Positions 1-9,034 of a stretch of DNA of 64,000 nucleotides are shown piece by piece (the first letter of the stretch is position 1; each line of letters starts with the position of its first letter). The stretch is from Fuerstiella sp. (lineage in GTDB: Bacteria > Planctomycetota > Planctomycetia > Planctomycetales > Planctomycetaceae). The stretch lies in contig JAKVAZ010000013.1 of assembly GCA_022447225.1 (NCBI GenBank), positions 141,519 through 205,518 of the forward strand. The letters are read 5' to 3'. A program made the position numbers and the translations under genes. Below the pieces are notes generated by a model. The model saw only the letters and a program-made list of their open reading frames with translations, was not told the DNA's origin and did no database searches.

Positions 1-205
1 CACCTTCAGTCCTCTGATGACCGTCTGGTCACTGCCGACTTAAATACGGGGATGGTGACCGAGTCGGCGGTGGTCTTCTGATTCTGCAGTTCCCTGTACA
101 GATCGATTCGATTGTGTGCTGAAGGATTGATACGATTTGTGACTTGAAATGAGTTTCCGGGATTCCGTTGAGTTTTTCTGGTGTGACACCGTTCGGATCG
201 TGATC

Positions 206-535
206 ATGTCATCGATTGAAATTGACTGCCAAAGCGTCAAAGCCAGACTCGATTCGTCCGACAGTTTCCTGCTGCTGGACTGTCGTGAACAAAGTGAGTG
301 GGACCATGTTCATATTCAGGGGGCCATTTTGCTCCCCATGAGCGAAATACAGGACCGGGTTGATGAGCTGGAACACCACCGTAACTGTGATGTGGTTGTA
401 CATTGTCATCATGGTGGTCGAAGTCTGCAGGTGGCTCGGTGGCTGCTTCGACAGGGATTCAGCAGTGTGTTCAATATGACCGGCGGAATCGACGTCTGGG
501 CTCAGGAAATTGATAACAGTCTGCCTCGTTATTGA
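206..535 (+). CDS. Rhodanese-like sulfurtransferase domain protein
   Basis: A single-domain rhodanese of 109 residues. These proteins carry a persulfide on the active-site cysteine and transfer sulfane sulfur; small cytosolic versions often feed sulfur relay or detoxification. Seen: the entry motif LLLDCREQSEWDHVHIQGA (residues 22-40) and the active loop CHHGGRS (67-73), with Cys67 as the expected nucleophile, then the usual ending around MTGGIDVWA. There is no signal peptide. An upstream ATG at 149 would add 19 residues with no similarity to the family, so I chose the ATG at 206. The gene stands alone on the plus strand. The family is clear; the physiological sulfur acceptor is unknown. Confidence 0.9.
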   Translation: MSSIEIDCQSVKARLDSSDSFLLLDCREQSEWDHVHIQGAILLPMSEIQDRVDELEHHRNCDVVVHCHHGGRSLQVARWLLRQGFSSVFNMTGGIDVWAQEIDNSLPRY

Positions 536-1017
536 ATGAGCAGCATGCCTGTCGGCTGCAGGTGCCTGTACCTCGTTTCCCCCGCAGACCACTGGACTTT
601 TTTCTGATGCCGTTATCTGTGAATGTGCTTCATGGACAGTGCCAGGGGCCCAGGTGTTCCATCAGGCCGCAATGGCTGTCAGTCTGCAGCGATGATAACG
701 CCGAATCAAAAAAACAGACAAAAGGTCATGCCGGACCGCGTTACAACAGACTCGAAAAGTAAATACAGGAACGGAACAGAACTCATGCAAATGTTAAGGA
801 AAGTCGGAATTTCGTCGCTGGCCCCGGTGTGACATGACACGGAACCGTATTGCCGGTGACATTGTTCCGAACTGGTGAGACGTGGTAAGTGGCAGCTGTC
901 GTTCGCAGTGGCACGGGGATAGCTGATTCAGATCATAACCGACGTGTTCACGGCTGTTCAGCGACTGTATTTGGTGTGAATGTTCTGATGCTGCCGCGAG
1001 CTGGTTTTTACAGCGAA
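536..1017. other. Gene-less stretch between convergent genes
   Basis: The 482 bases lie between the rhodanese stop and the stop of the minus-strand DUF1501 gene. Short ORFs exist on both strands, but none shows a recognisable motif or a good ribosome binding site. I see no clear terminator hairpin or RNA gene. Confidence 0.5.
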
Positions 1018-2436
1018 TCACACGGCAGCGATCTGCTCGTAGGCCTGCCCCTCGTTTTCATCAATGCGTTCGGGACGACCTTTGTGCAGATAGATCAGTT
1101 CCCGATGGTCGATACCCATCAAATGCAGAATCGTTGCATGCAGGTCGTGGACGTGCAGCCGATCTTCGACGGCATGCAGTCCGACATCGTCGGTCGTACC
1201 GTAGGCGTAACCGGACCGGACTCCTCCGCCCGACATCCACATGGTGAATCCGGTTGCATTGTGATCACGACCATCCCCCTTCTCACTCATCGGAGTCCGC
1301 CCAAACTCGCCACCCCAGAATACCAGTGTTTCATCCAGCAGCCCGCGCTGCTTCAGATCCGTCAGCAGGCCTGCCACCGGCAGATCCATCTGCCCGCACA
1401 TCTTTGAATGGTTCTGTTCGATTTTGGTATGAGCGTCCCATTTATTGCCCGCACCGTGATAGCACTGGACGAATCGAACTCCGCGTTCAACCAGCCGTCG
1501 AGCCAGCAGGCAGTTGCGACCACAGGCCGCTGTGGTTTCGCGGTCCAGACCATAAAGTTGTCGAGTGGCGGCCGTTTCCTGTGACAGATCAACAGCTTCG
1601 GGAGCATGCGACTGCATCTGATAGGCGAGTTCATAGCTTCGAATGCGGGCTTCCAGATCGCTGTTGTCCGGACGGGATCTGGCATGCCTGCGGTTGAGCC
1701 GGCGAAGGAAATCGAGTTTCACACGCTGTTGTGAATCACTGATATGATCGGGCGACACCAGGTTGGCAAAAGGCGGGCCTTCCACCTGCAATGCTGTTCC
1801 CTGGTAGACCGCCGGCATGAATCCTCCACTCCAGTTGCGCGGCCCGTTGGTGATGGTGGCGGGTGTGTCCTGCATGACCACAAAGGCGGGCAGGTTTTCG
1901 TTGGTGCTGCCCAGCCCGTATGTCACCCAGCTGCCCAGCGACGGGCGTCCGGCAAACTGGCTGCCGGTATTCATCTGACACACACCGCCCGAATGATTGA
2001 TTCCGTTTGTCCAGCAGGAACGAATGACGGCCAGATCATCCGCATGGTTTGCCGTATGGGGCAGCCAGTCGGAGACCCACAGACCACTTTCCCCGTGTTG
2101 TTTCCACGAACGCTGAGACGGCAACACCGGAGAATCGAATTCTCCCATGGGCGTAATAACTCGTTCAAAGCTGTCGGGAATTCGCTGTCCGGCCAGTCGC
2201 TGCAGCGCCGGTTTGGGATCAAATGTGTCTATGTGGCTGGGACCACCTTCCATGAACAAAAAGATCACACTTTTTGCCTGTGCCGCACGGGGCGCCAGTT
2301 TTGCCGTCAGGGGAGACGGCATCGATGCTGCCGTCGTATCACTGTTTATAAGACCGGCCAGCGCGAGCGCGCCAAATCCGTTCCCGCTGTTGAGCAGCAT
2401 GTCACGCCGGAGAAGTCTGTCGGATTCAATCGACAT
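1018..2436 (-). CDS. DUF1501 family secreted protein (first module)
   Basis: A 472-residue member of the DUF1501 family, related to the alkaline-phosphatase/sulfatase fold and very abundant in planctomycetes; its substrate is not established. Seen: an N-terminal export-type region (RRDMLLNSGNGFGALALAGL, residues 10-29), GGPSHIDTFDPKP (64-76), FWGGEFGRTPMSEKGDGRDH in the C-terminal third, and the terminal motif HVHDLHATILHLMGIDH. The start overlaps the last 11 bases of the upstream DUF1549/DUF1553 gene, so the two are translationally linked. This arrangement is the standard planctomycete pair, inferred to act together outside the cytoplasm, perhaps on polymeric carbohydrate or sulfated substrates. 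No key motif looks damaged. Confidence 0.93.
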   Translation of the reverse strand: MSIESDRLLRRDMLLNSGNGFGALALAGLINSDTTAASMPSPLTAKLAPRAAQAKSVIFLFMEGGPSHIDTFDPKPALQRLAGQRIPDSFERVITPMGEFDSPVLPSQRSWKQHGESGLWVSDWLPHTANHADDLAVIRSCWTNGINHSGGVCQMNTGSQFAGRPSLGSWVTYGLGSTNENLPAFVVMQDTPATITNGPRNWSGGFMPAVYQGTALQVEGPPFANLVSPDHISDSQQRVKLDFLRRLNRRHARSRPDNSDLEARIRSYELAYQMQSHAPEAVDLSQETAATRQLYGLDRETTAACGRNCLLARRLVERGVRFVQCYHGAGNKWDAHTKIEQNHSKMCGQMDLPVAGLLTDLKQRGLLDETLVFWGGEFGRTPMSEKGDGRDHNATGFTMWMSGGGVRSGYAYGTTDDVGLHAVEDRLHVHDLHATILHLMGIDHRELIYLHKGRPERIDENEGQAYEQIAAV

Positions 2437-4837
2437 AAATCAGTTCGCTGGAATTAAACAGTGTATGCAGGAACGCCACCTGAGGTTCAGCTGCCGGCGT
2501 CTCCGGATTGTTGGATCCATACGCTTTCATAAAACGTCGTGCCGACGTGATTTCGACATCCTCCGGATTACGAAAGTACAGCCGGCGATATGCCTTTTGT
2601 ATAAATTGGGAGTCAGACACAGCATTCAGGGTTTCAGCCATCGCAGTGGCCCGATCGTGCACCCAGGGACTGTTCATCAGCAGAAGTGCCTGAGGCGGCG
2701 TGGTTGTTCGGTGCCGCTGACCGATACTGCGAATTCGATCAGGAAAATCAAACGTGGCCAGGAGCGGGTCGTGTTTGTTTCTCATCACGGGGCGGTAGAC
2801 GGCTCGCCTGACTGTTTCCAGTTCGCCGCTGGCATAAAGGATCGTATCCACAATTTCTTCGCTCGACAGTCGCCGACAATCCATTCGCCACAGCAGTCTG
2901 TTGTCAGGATCGAGTGTTGCCCGCCGGTCACCCGGTGTCCATTGAGACGTCTGACGCCAGGTGGATGATGTCAGAATACGATGGTGCAGTTTTCTGAGAC
3001 TCCAGCCATCTTCTACAAATCGGCTGGCCAGCCAGTCCAGGAGCTGCGGATGAGAAGGGAGGGTCCCGAGATGTCCAAAATCACTGCTGGTGTTCACCAG
3101 GCCGTGACCAAAGTGTTGTTGCCAGATTCGGTTTACGATCACTCGTGCGGTCAGTGGATTGGCTGGATCCGTAATCCATCCTGCCAGAGTCGATCGACGG
3201 CCGGTTGACTGCAGGCCTGTGGGAACAGCATTGATTTCTGCCGGGCCGTCGTTGAATACAGATAGAAATCCGGGCGCAATCGGTGTTTGATTCGGATCGT
3301 CCGGGATATAGGTTGGCGGAGCAACCGATCCAACATCACTGACCACGAAACTGAGCGTTGGCAGCGCGGTCGGTTTTATGGAATCGAACTTTGACAGCTG
3401 TTGGCGCAATTTCCGGCGTTTTGCTTCGGTGGCTTTGTCCAGCTGTTCGGCCAGCTTGCCGGGATGCAGCTTCATCTGACGCAGCGCCAACGAGGCAATC
3501 TGGTGTTCATAGGGAGACCGATAGGCCGGGCGGCTAAGCATCATTGCTTTGAGCCGTGGTACGAATTTGTCAAAAGGTTCCCCTGTGGCGTTCTGCAGGA
3601 GAACAGGTGTTTCGATGTTATGGATCTGCCGTCTGACAGTGTCGGTTGCTTCCAGCCATTTGCTTTGTTGATCGTGAAACTGAGTTCGGTCTGCAATATT
3701 TGCTACCGGCATGACTTCTGTGGGCTGAATGGCCTCAAAGAATGCCCGTATGCGGAAGTAATCCTGCTGAGTGATCGGATCAAATTTGTGATCATGACAC
3801 CTGGCGCATTTGATTCCCTGCGCCAGAAACACATCCGCTGTGGTTTCGGTGATATCGTCCAGAATTTCGCGCCACTGGCGTTCGACGTCCGGCTGGTTTT
3901 GTTCATAAATCCCGTGACGCAGAAACATGGTGGCGATGATGGCATCCCGATTACCCGGATCCGTTTCGTCACCGGCCAGCTGTTCGACTACGAACCGGTC
4001 ATAGGGCTTATCGGCGTTAAAAGAACGAATGACGTAGTCGCGGTAGAGTTTTGCGAATGGTCGTGGACCGTCGGATCGGTAACCGTCGGAATCAGCGTAT
4101 CGCACGAGGTCAAGCCAGAAACGTGCCTGGTTTTCCCCGTAGGTCGGACTGTCCAGCAGCTGGTTGACCAGCATTTCGTAATCATCATCGCCGTCGACAT
4201 AACGCACTGCTGACTGATCCGGTGGAAGACCGGTAACAGCAAAGTGAACACGACGGGCCAGTACGGACGGTGCGGCCTCGTTTGATGGTTCAACATCGTT
4301 CGCGCTCATTCGGTCAAAAATAAACTGATCAACCTCGTTGCGGCACCATCCGTTATCGACCACGTCGGGTACCGGCGGATCCTCAATCGGCTGATAACAC
4401 CACCAGTTGCGGTCAGCGGCTGTCGACTTGCTGACGGGCTGAAGTTTCATGCCGTTCGGCCATTGCGCGCCGGCATCGATCCATGTTCTGATACCTCGCA
4501 CCAGTCGTTCTTCCAGAGGTCCGTCCGGAGGCATTTCCAGTGATTCGTATCTCAATGCCTGAAGCAACAAACTTTGTTCCGGCTGACCCGGAATGACGGC
4601 CGGTCCGGAATCGCCACCGGTCAGTATCGATTCCGCTGAATCCAGTTGCAGGCCGTTTTCGTGTCTGGTTGGACCATGGCATTTGATGCAGTACTTCACC
4701 AGGACGGGGCGAACATGTGTTTCAAACAAATCCCGATCCGCCGGCAGGATGTCTTCCGCGCAGACCATCATCACATTTGATGCAAGCAGGAGTAACGCTG
4801 CAACGCTGATGCCTGGACGGCACATCAAAGCGTTCAC
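2426..4837 (-). CDS. DUF1549/DUF1553 cytochrome-type protein (first module)
   Basis: A large secreted planctomycete protein (803 residues) with an N-terminal planctomycete cytochrome c-like segment (PSCyt1, CIKCH at residues 50-54), a DUF1549 (PSCyt2) region containing the second motif CARCHDHKFDP in the middle of the chain, and a C-terminal DUF1553 (PSD1) domain (LAGWITDPANPLTARVIVNR and WRMDCRRLSSEEI). The start is GTG with an SD-like GGAG six bases upstream, followed by a hydrophobic export segment. The two CxxCH motifs predict covalent haem c and therefore a periplasmic or paryphoplasmic redox role. Its 3' end overlaps the DUF1501 gene. Family membership is very secure; the enzymatic reaction is unknown. 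Confidence 0.93.
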   Translation of the reverse strand: MNALMCRPGISVAALLLLASNVMMVCAEDILPADRDLFETHVRPVLVKYCIKCHGPTRHENGLQLDSAESILTGGDSGPAVIPGQPEQSLLLQALRYESLEMPPDGPLEERLVRGIRTWIDAGAQWPNGMKLQPVSKSTAADRNWWCYQPIEDPPVPDVVDNGWCRNEVDQFIFDRMSANDVEPSNEAAPSVLARRVHFAVTGLPPDQSAVRYVDGDDDYEMLVNQLLDSPTYGENQARFWLDLVRYADSDGYRSDGPRPFAKLYRDYVIRSFNADKPYDRFVVEQLAGDETDPGNRDAIIATMFLRHGIYEQNQPDVERQWREILDDITETTADVFLAQGIKCARCHDHKFDPITQQDYFRIRAFFEAIQPTEVMPVANIADRTQFHDQQSKWLEATDTVRRQIHNIETPVLLQNATGEPFDKFVPRLKAMMLSRPAYRSPYEHQIASLALRQMKLHPGKLAEQLDKATEAKRRKLRQQLSKFDSIKPTALPTLSFVVSDVGSVAPPTYIPDDPNQTPIAPGFLSVFNDGPAEINAVPTGLQSTGRRSTLAGWITDPANPLTARVIVNRIWQQHFGHGLVNTSSDFGHLGTLPSHPQLLDWLASRFVEDGWSLRKLHHRILTSSTWRQTSQWTPGDRRATLDPDNRLLWRMDCRRLSSEEIVDTILYASGELETVRRAVYRPVMRNKHDPLLATFDFPDRIRSIGQRHRTTTPPQALLLMNSPWVHDRATAMAETLNAVSDSQFIQKAYRRLYFRNPEDVEITSARRFMKAYGSNNPETPAAEPQVAFLHTLFNSSELIYVD

Positions 4838-5181
4838 GGGATTCTCCGGAGGAATAAATCAGTTCGGATCGCCATGTGACTGCCTGGATCAGACCTTTGT
4901 TCATTTGATCCGAACCGCACAGTATTATTACAGCGTTGGCATCAGGAATATTCGAGTAAGAATGGCACACAGAAGCCTCGCTTTTTCAAACAACCGGACT
5001 TTTCTGCCGATGTTGCAGCGTTTGTGGAATTGTGCCTGTGACTGCAGTCGGTCCCGCATGTCGACAGGCTGTATTCCGGAAAACCGGCAGTCACTGTGTC
5101 AATGAATGGTGCTGCTGTTTGACGTTAATTCTGCGTCTGGGAGCCAGACGCTTTTGCTTTTGTCAAACCCAAACGTTCGGG
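4838..5181. other. Gene-less spacer between the two DUF1501 modules
   Basis: The 344 bases lie between the start of the first DUF1549/DUF1553 gene and the end of the second DUF1501 gene, both on the minus strand. It should hold the promoter of the first module; I cannot point to a convincing -35/-10 pair. No small gene is supported. Confidence 0.45.
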
Positions 5182-6552
5182 TCAGGCAATGATATCTTTT
5201 ACGACATGCCCGTGAATATCTGTGAGACGGAAATCACGGCCGGAGTATCGGTAGGTCAGTCGTTCATGGTCCAGCCCCAGCAGGTACAGAATCGTTGCAT
5301 GCAGGTCGTGGACGGTGACGATGTTTTTCACGGCCTTGAAGCCGAAGTCATCCGTTGCACCGTAGGTCATCCCGCCGCGTATTCCACCTCCGGCCATCCA
5401 CATTGAAAAACCGTAATGGTTGTGATCGCGGCCGTTTCCGTTTTCCGAAACTGGTGTCCTGCCAAACTCACCACCCCACACGATGAGTGTCTCATCGAGC
5501 AAACCTCGTTGTTTCAGATCTTTCAGTAATGCCGCGATCGGCTGATCAACTTCCCGGGTGGCTTCACGAATCTTGCGGTTGATGTCACTATGATGATCCC
5601 ACTGGTTGATTTCGAGCTGCACGTAGCGAACCCCACGTTCGACCAGCCTTCGGGCCAGCAGACAGCCGTCCCCAAACCATCCGTCACCATACGACTGGCG
5701 CAGCGACTCTGTCTCGCGGCTTAAATCACAGGCTTCACCGGCGGTGAACTGCATTCGGAACCCTGTTTCCATGGATCGGATTCGGGCGTCAAGCACGCCG
5801 TCGCCGGCGCGACGTTCCCGATGTCTGAGGTTAAACTGCTGCAGAAACTCAAACTGGCGAAGCTGATCTGCCGGAGTCAGCTGTGAGTTTCGCAGGTGCG
5901 CGATCATTTGTTCAGGAGTCTCCTTTGAGACATCGATTGGTGTTGCCTGGTGCTCGCCGGGCAGATAACCGTGGCGAACGTACCGTGACGGGGTCGCGGC
6001 TTTTCTCAACGACACAAAGGCAGGCAGATTCCGGTTTTCTGTTCCCAGACCGTGTGACATCCAGGCGCCGAGTGTCGGATGAATCTGATCGATTCGGCCG
6101 GAGAACATCCAGTTGCCCGCGGGAGCATGATTTGGATTGCCACCCACCATCGACCGAATCACACAGATATCATCGATGCATGCTCCAATATTCGGGAACA
6201 GGTCGCTGACTTCCAGACCGGACTGTCCGTAACGCCGAAAATCAAACGGTGAAGGCATGAGTCCCCGAGTCACCCGCTCGGTTCGCAGCTTGACCCTTTC
6301 CGGTCGCTGACCGGCATACTTCGTAATCAGCGGTTTGGGATCCAGTAAATCGATGTGTGACGGGCCACCTCTCATGAACAGAAAAATGACATGTTTGGCG
6401 CGCGGCACAAAGTGTTGTTTTGGCGGAATGCTTCCGGATGTTCGGTTTTCGGACAACAAATCGGCCAGAGCCACACCGCCGATTCCGGCACCAAGTGAAC
6501 GTAGCGCTTCTCGCCGTGTACCACATGTCGGAGTATCAGAAAAAAGTGCCAT
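5182..6552 (-). CDS. DUF1501 family secreted protein (second module)
   Basis: A 456-residue paralogue of the DUF1501 protein at 1018-2436. Seen: a Tat-like leader (TRREALRSLGAGIGGVALA, residues 12-30), GGPSHIDLLDPKP (62-74), VWGGEFGRTPVSENGNGRDH and the end motif VHDLHATILYLLGLDHERLT. It starts two bases after the stop of the upstream DUF1549/DUF1553 gene, giving a tight two-gene operon. It is a paralogous module rather than a recent identical copy, because similarity is mainly in protein motifs; one 27-base stretch encoding VHDLHATIL is nevertheless identical between the two genes. The substrate is unknown. Confidence 0.93.
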   Translation of the reverse strand: MALFSDTPTCGTRREALRSLGAGIGGVALADLLSENRTSGSIPPKQHFVPRAKHVIFLFMRGGPSHIDLLDPKPLITKYAGQRPERVKLRTERVTRGLMPSPFDFRRYGQSGLEVSDLFPNIGACIDDICVIRSMVGGNPNHAPAGNWMFSGRIDQIHPTLGAWMSHGLGTENRNLPAFVSLRKAATPSRYVRHGYLPGEHQATPIDVSKETPEQMIAHLRNSQLTPADQLRQFEFLQQFNLRHRERRAGDGVLDARIRSMETGFRMQFTAGEACDLSRETESLRQSYGDGWFGDGCLLARRLVERGVRYVQLEINQWDHHSDINRKIREATREVDQPIAALLKDLKQRGLLDETLIVWGGEFGRTPVSENGNGRDHNHYGFSMWMAGGGIRGGMTYGATDDFGFKAVKNIVTVHDLHATILYLLGLDHERLTYRYSGRDFRLTDIHGHVVKDIIA

Positions 6553-6554
6553 TG

Positions 6555-8951
6555 CTAATCCACGAAAAGAAATTCATTACTGGCCAGTAGAGAATGGGCG
6601 AGCAGGTGGAGTCCGGTTTGACGTGAGGAGGCGGAAGTCAAAAGTTTTTCGGCGTTTTTCAGTTCATCACCATCCGGACGGCGCAGCAGGATTGTCTGGA
6701 ACAATCGCTGTACGGAGGATGATCTGAACTTGCCATCCTTTTCAGACATCAGGGCTGAGTGCTGAAGCAGAAACGGGCTGTTGAGAAAATAAAGCTGCTG
6801 GAGTGGTGTGGTGGTCAGTACACGCCGATCGGCATGTCGTTTTCCGTCCGGGAAATCGAATAATTGTAGTACGGAAGAGTTTGTTTGGCGGCTTACTTTG
6901 CCGTAGATCGTACGTCGACGGTTTTCGTATTCGTCAAGATTTTCTGATTTGCCGAACATAGTGGTATCAAGGCGACCACAGACCGCAAGTACGGCGTCCC
7001 GCCAAATCTCAGGTTCCAGCCGCAATCGGTTCATTTTCCACAGCAGCCGATTTGACGGGTCGGCAGTGTGCCCTTTTGTTTCATCGTAACCCTGTGAGGC
7101 CTGGCGATAAGTTGCCGAAAGCATGATCTCGCGGTGCAGCCATTTTAATGACCAGTTGTGAGCCACAAAACGCCGGGCCAGGTCGTCCAGCAGCCGGGGA
7201 TGCGAAGGGCGATCACCCTGCGCTCCAAAGTTACTGGGCGTGCGGACCAAAGGCTGGCCACAGTGCCATCCCCAGACCCGATTGACGATCACACGCGCGG
7301 CTAATGCCTGCGCGTCTGTGAACATAGCGTCCGCCAGTTCCAGACGTCCGCTGCCGATGTGGAACGGCCTGGGAGGGCCGTTGGAAAGCACTTCGATGAA
7401 TCGCCGCCGAACAACCTTTCCGTGATTGTTTGGATTTCCTCGAATGAAAATCGGCAGATCACGTGGCTCGCCTGCACGATACTCCATCACTGTCCAGTCG
7501 GGATCCCGGCCATCGACCCATACGCCTGCATCGCGCACGGCATTGGCAATCGGCCCCGTGAAAAGCTCCCGCTGCTTCAGTGTCTCCAGAGTTTCCTGAT
7601 GTCTGCGGATGAGCATTTCATAGATCTTGCCAGGACGCTGCTCGATTTTAGCAGCCGTCTGCATTTGTTCAGCGTAGTTGACACGCTGTTCATAGTCGAC
7701 GATCGCTTGCCGCGTCTGGGTCAGTGCAGTTGCCTCGGCGTGACTGGTTTCGACAAGCGGCCATTCGACAAGCTGTGTGCTCGCCATCACTCCGGCCAAT
7801 GCATAATAATCTTCCATACGAATCGGATCGAACTTGTGATCGTGACAGCGGGCGCAGGCCACGGTGAGTCCCAGGAGGCCACGGGTGACCGTGTCCAGCC
7901 GTTCGTCCCATTCGTCAGCAGCGATGATGGAGATGACCGGTGCCGATAATCTTGGTTCCTTGTGATAGACCGGAGAAACACCCAGGAAACCGGTTGCGGC
8001 GATCTGCTCCGGACCGAGTTCACTCATCAAATCTGCGGCGAGTTGCCGCCGCACAAATTCGTCATAGCCCGTGTCATCATTCAGCGACCGGATCACCCAG
8101 TCACGATAGGGCCAGGGGTACAGTGGTGGTCTACAGGTGTCTTCGCTGGTGGGATTGTCCTCGGCATATCTTGCAATATCGAGCCAGTGTCGGCTCCAGC
8201 GTTCCCCGTAGTGAGGGGAAGCCAGCAAACGATCGAGGAGTTGTTCGAATGCGTCTTTGCTTTTGTCCGATACAAATCGAGCGATCTGTTCTAACGTGGG
8301 AGGCAGACCGGTCAGGTCGAAGCTGACGCGTCGAATATACGTCCGTCGATCTGTCGCTGGAGCCGGGTGAAATCCGTGATCTTCCAGCTTTCGAAGTACA
8401 AATTGATCGAGTGGTCGCTTTGGCCAGTCCCGCATGTCCACGTTGGGAAGCTTCTGAAACTTCAGAGGCTGAAATGACCAAAATGTGCGTCCATGTTCGA
8501 TCGATACAGATTTTTTGGGTTGTGGCGCATTGGATGAATCGTCATCCGGAAGCGGTGCCCCCATCGCGATCCATTTGCGAAGATCTTTGATTTGCCTCTC
8601 CGGCAGTTTTCCGGAGGGAGGCATGTCGCTGATTTCACCGGAATAAGAAACCGCGTCAACAAGCAGGCTCTGTTCGGGGCGGCCCGGATTAATAACGGGC
8701 CCTGAATCGCCACCGGATCGCATCGCACCTGCTGTGTCGAGTCGAAGTCCGGCCTGAATGTTTTTTGCATCGGCAGAGTGGCATTCGTAACAATGCTTCA
8801 CCAGTACCGGACGAATACGCCGTTCGTAAAAGTCGAGCCCTGCCTCTTCCTCAGTACCGGATTCAGCCTGACTCAATCCAAACAGGCAGAGTAGTGGCAA
8901 CGTGACCCACCAGTGCAGCCTCAGCAGGGGTGTCAGCCATTCAAATCTCAT
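6555..8951 (-). CDS. DUF1549/DUF1553 cytochrome-type protein (second module)
   Basis: About 798 residues with the same order as the first module: export segment (LHWWVTLPLLCLFGLSQA), PSCyt1 haem motif CYECH (about residues 54-58), DUF1549 with CARCHDHKFDPI, and a C-terminal DUF1553 domain (MFTDAQALAARVIVNRVWG; WKMNRLRLEPEIWRD). The ATG at 8951 fits the leader better than a TTG at 8966. The protein is predicted to be exported and to carry haem c at two sites. It probably works with the DUF1501 protein two bases downstream, as in other planctomycetes. The substrate is unproven. Confidence 0.92.
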   Translation of the reverse strand: MRFEWLTPLLRLHWWVTLPLLCLFGLSQAESGTEEEAGLDFYERRIRPVLVKHCYECHSADAKNIQAGLRLDTAGAMRSGGDSGPVINPGRPEQSLLVDAVSYSGEISDMPPSGKLPERQIKDLRKWIAMGAPLPDDDSSNAPQPKKSVSIEHGRTFWSFQPLKFQKLPNVDMRDWPKRPLDQFVLRKLEDHGFHPAPATDRRTYIRRVSFDLTGLPPTLEQIARFVSDKSKDAFEQLLDRLLASPHYGERWSRHWLDIARYAEDNPTSEDTCRPPLYPWPYRDWVIRSLNDDTGYDEFVRRQLAADLMSELGPEQIAATGFLGVSPVYHKEPRLSAPVISIIAADEWDERLDTVTRGLLGLTVACARCHDHKFDPIRMEDYYALAGVMASTQLVEWPLVETSHAEATALTQTRQAIVDYEQRVNYAEQMQTAAKIEQRPGKIYEMLIRRHQETLETLKQRELFTGPIANAVRDAGVWVDGRDPDWTVMEYRAGEPRDLPIFIRGNPNNHGKVVRRRFIEVLSNGPPRPFHIGSGRLELADAMFTDAQALAARVIVNRVWGWHCGQPLVRTPSNFGAQGDRPSHPRLLDDLARRFVAHNWSLKWLHREIMLSATYRQASQGYDETKGHTADPSNRLLWKMNRLRLEPEIWRDAVLAVCGRLDTTMFGKSENLDEYENRRRTIYGKVSRQTNSSVLQLFDFPDGKRHADRRVLTTTPLQQLYFLNSPFLLQHSALMSEKDGKFRSSSVQRLFQTILLRRPDGDELKNAEKLLTSASSRQTGLHLLAHSLLASNEFLFVD

Positions 8952-9034
8952 CGCTTGCGTTACCAAACTGGTGTATGCCTGTCCCTACCTCATAGCGTTT
9001 GTTACGGACGAACGCAACGAAGAACCAATTGATC

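Noticed and set aside
1744..2968. Long plus-strand frames of 237 and 273 codons
   Set aside because: They are antisense to the DUF1501 and DUF1549/DUF1553 genes, show no family motif and overlap intact, well-conserved coding sequence.
3401..4213. Plus-strand frame of 270 codons
   Set aside because: Antisense shadow of the first DUF1549/DUF1553 gene; composition is odd and no motif is visible.
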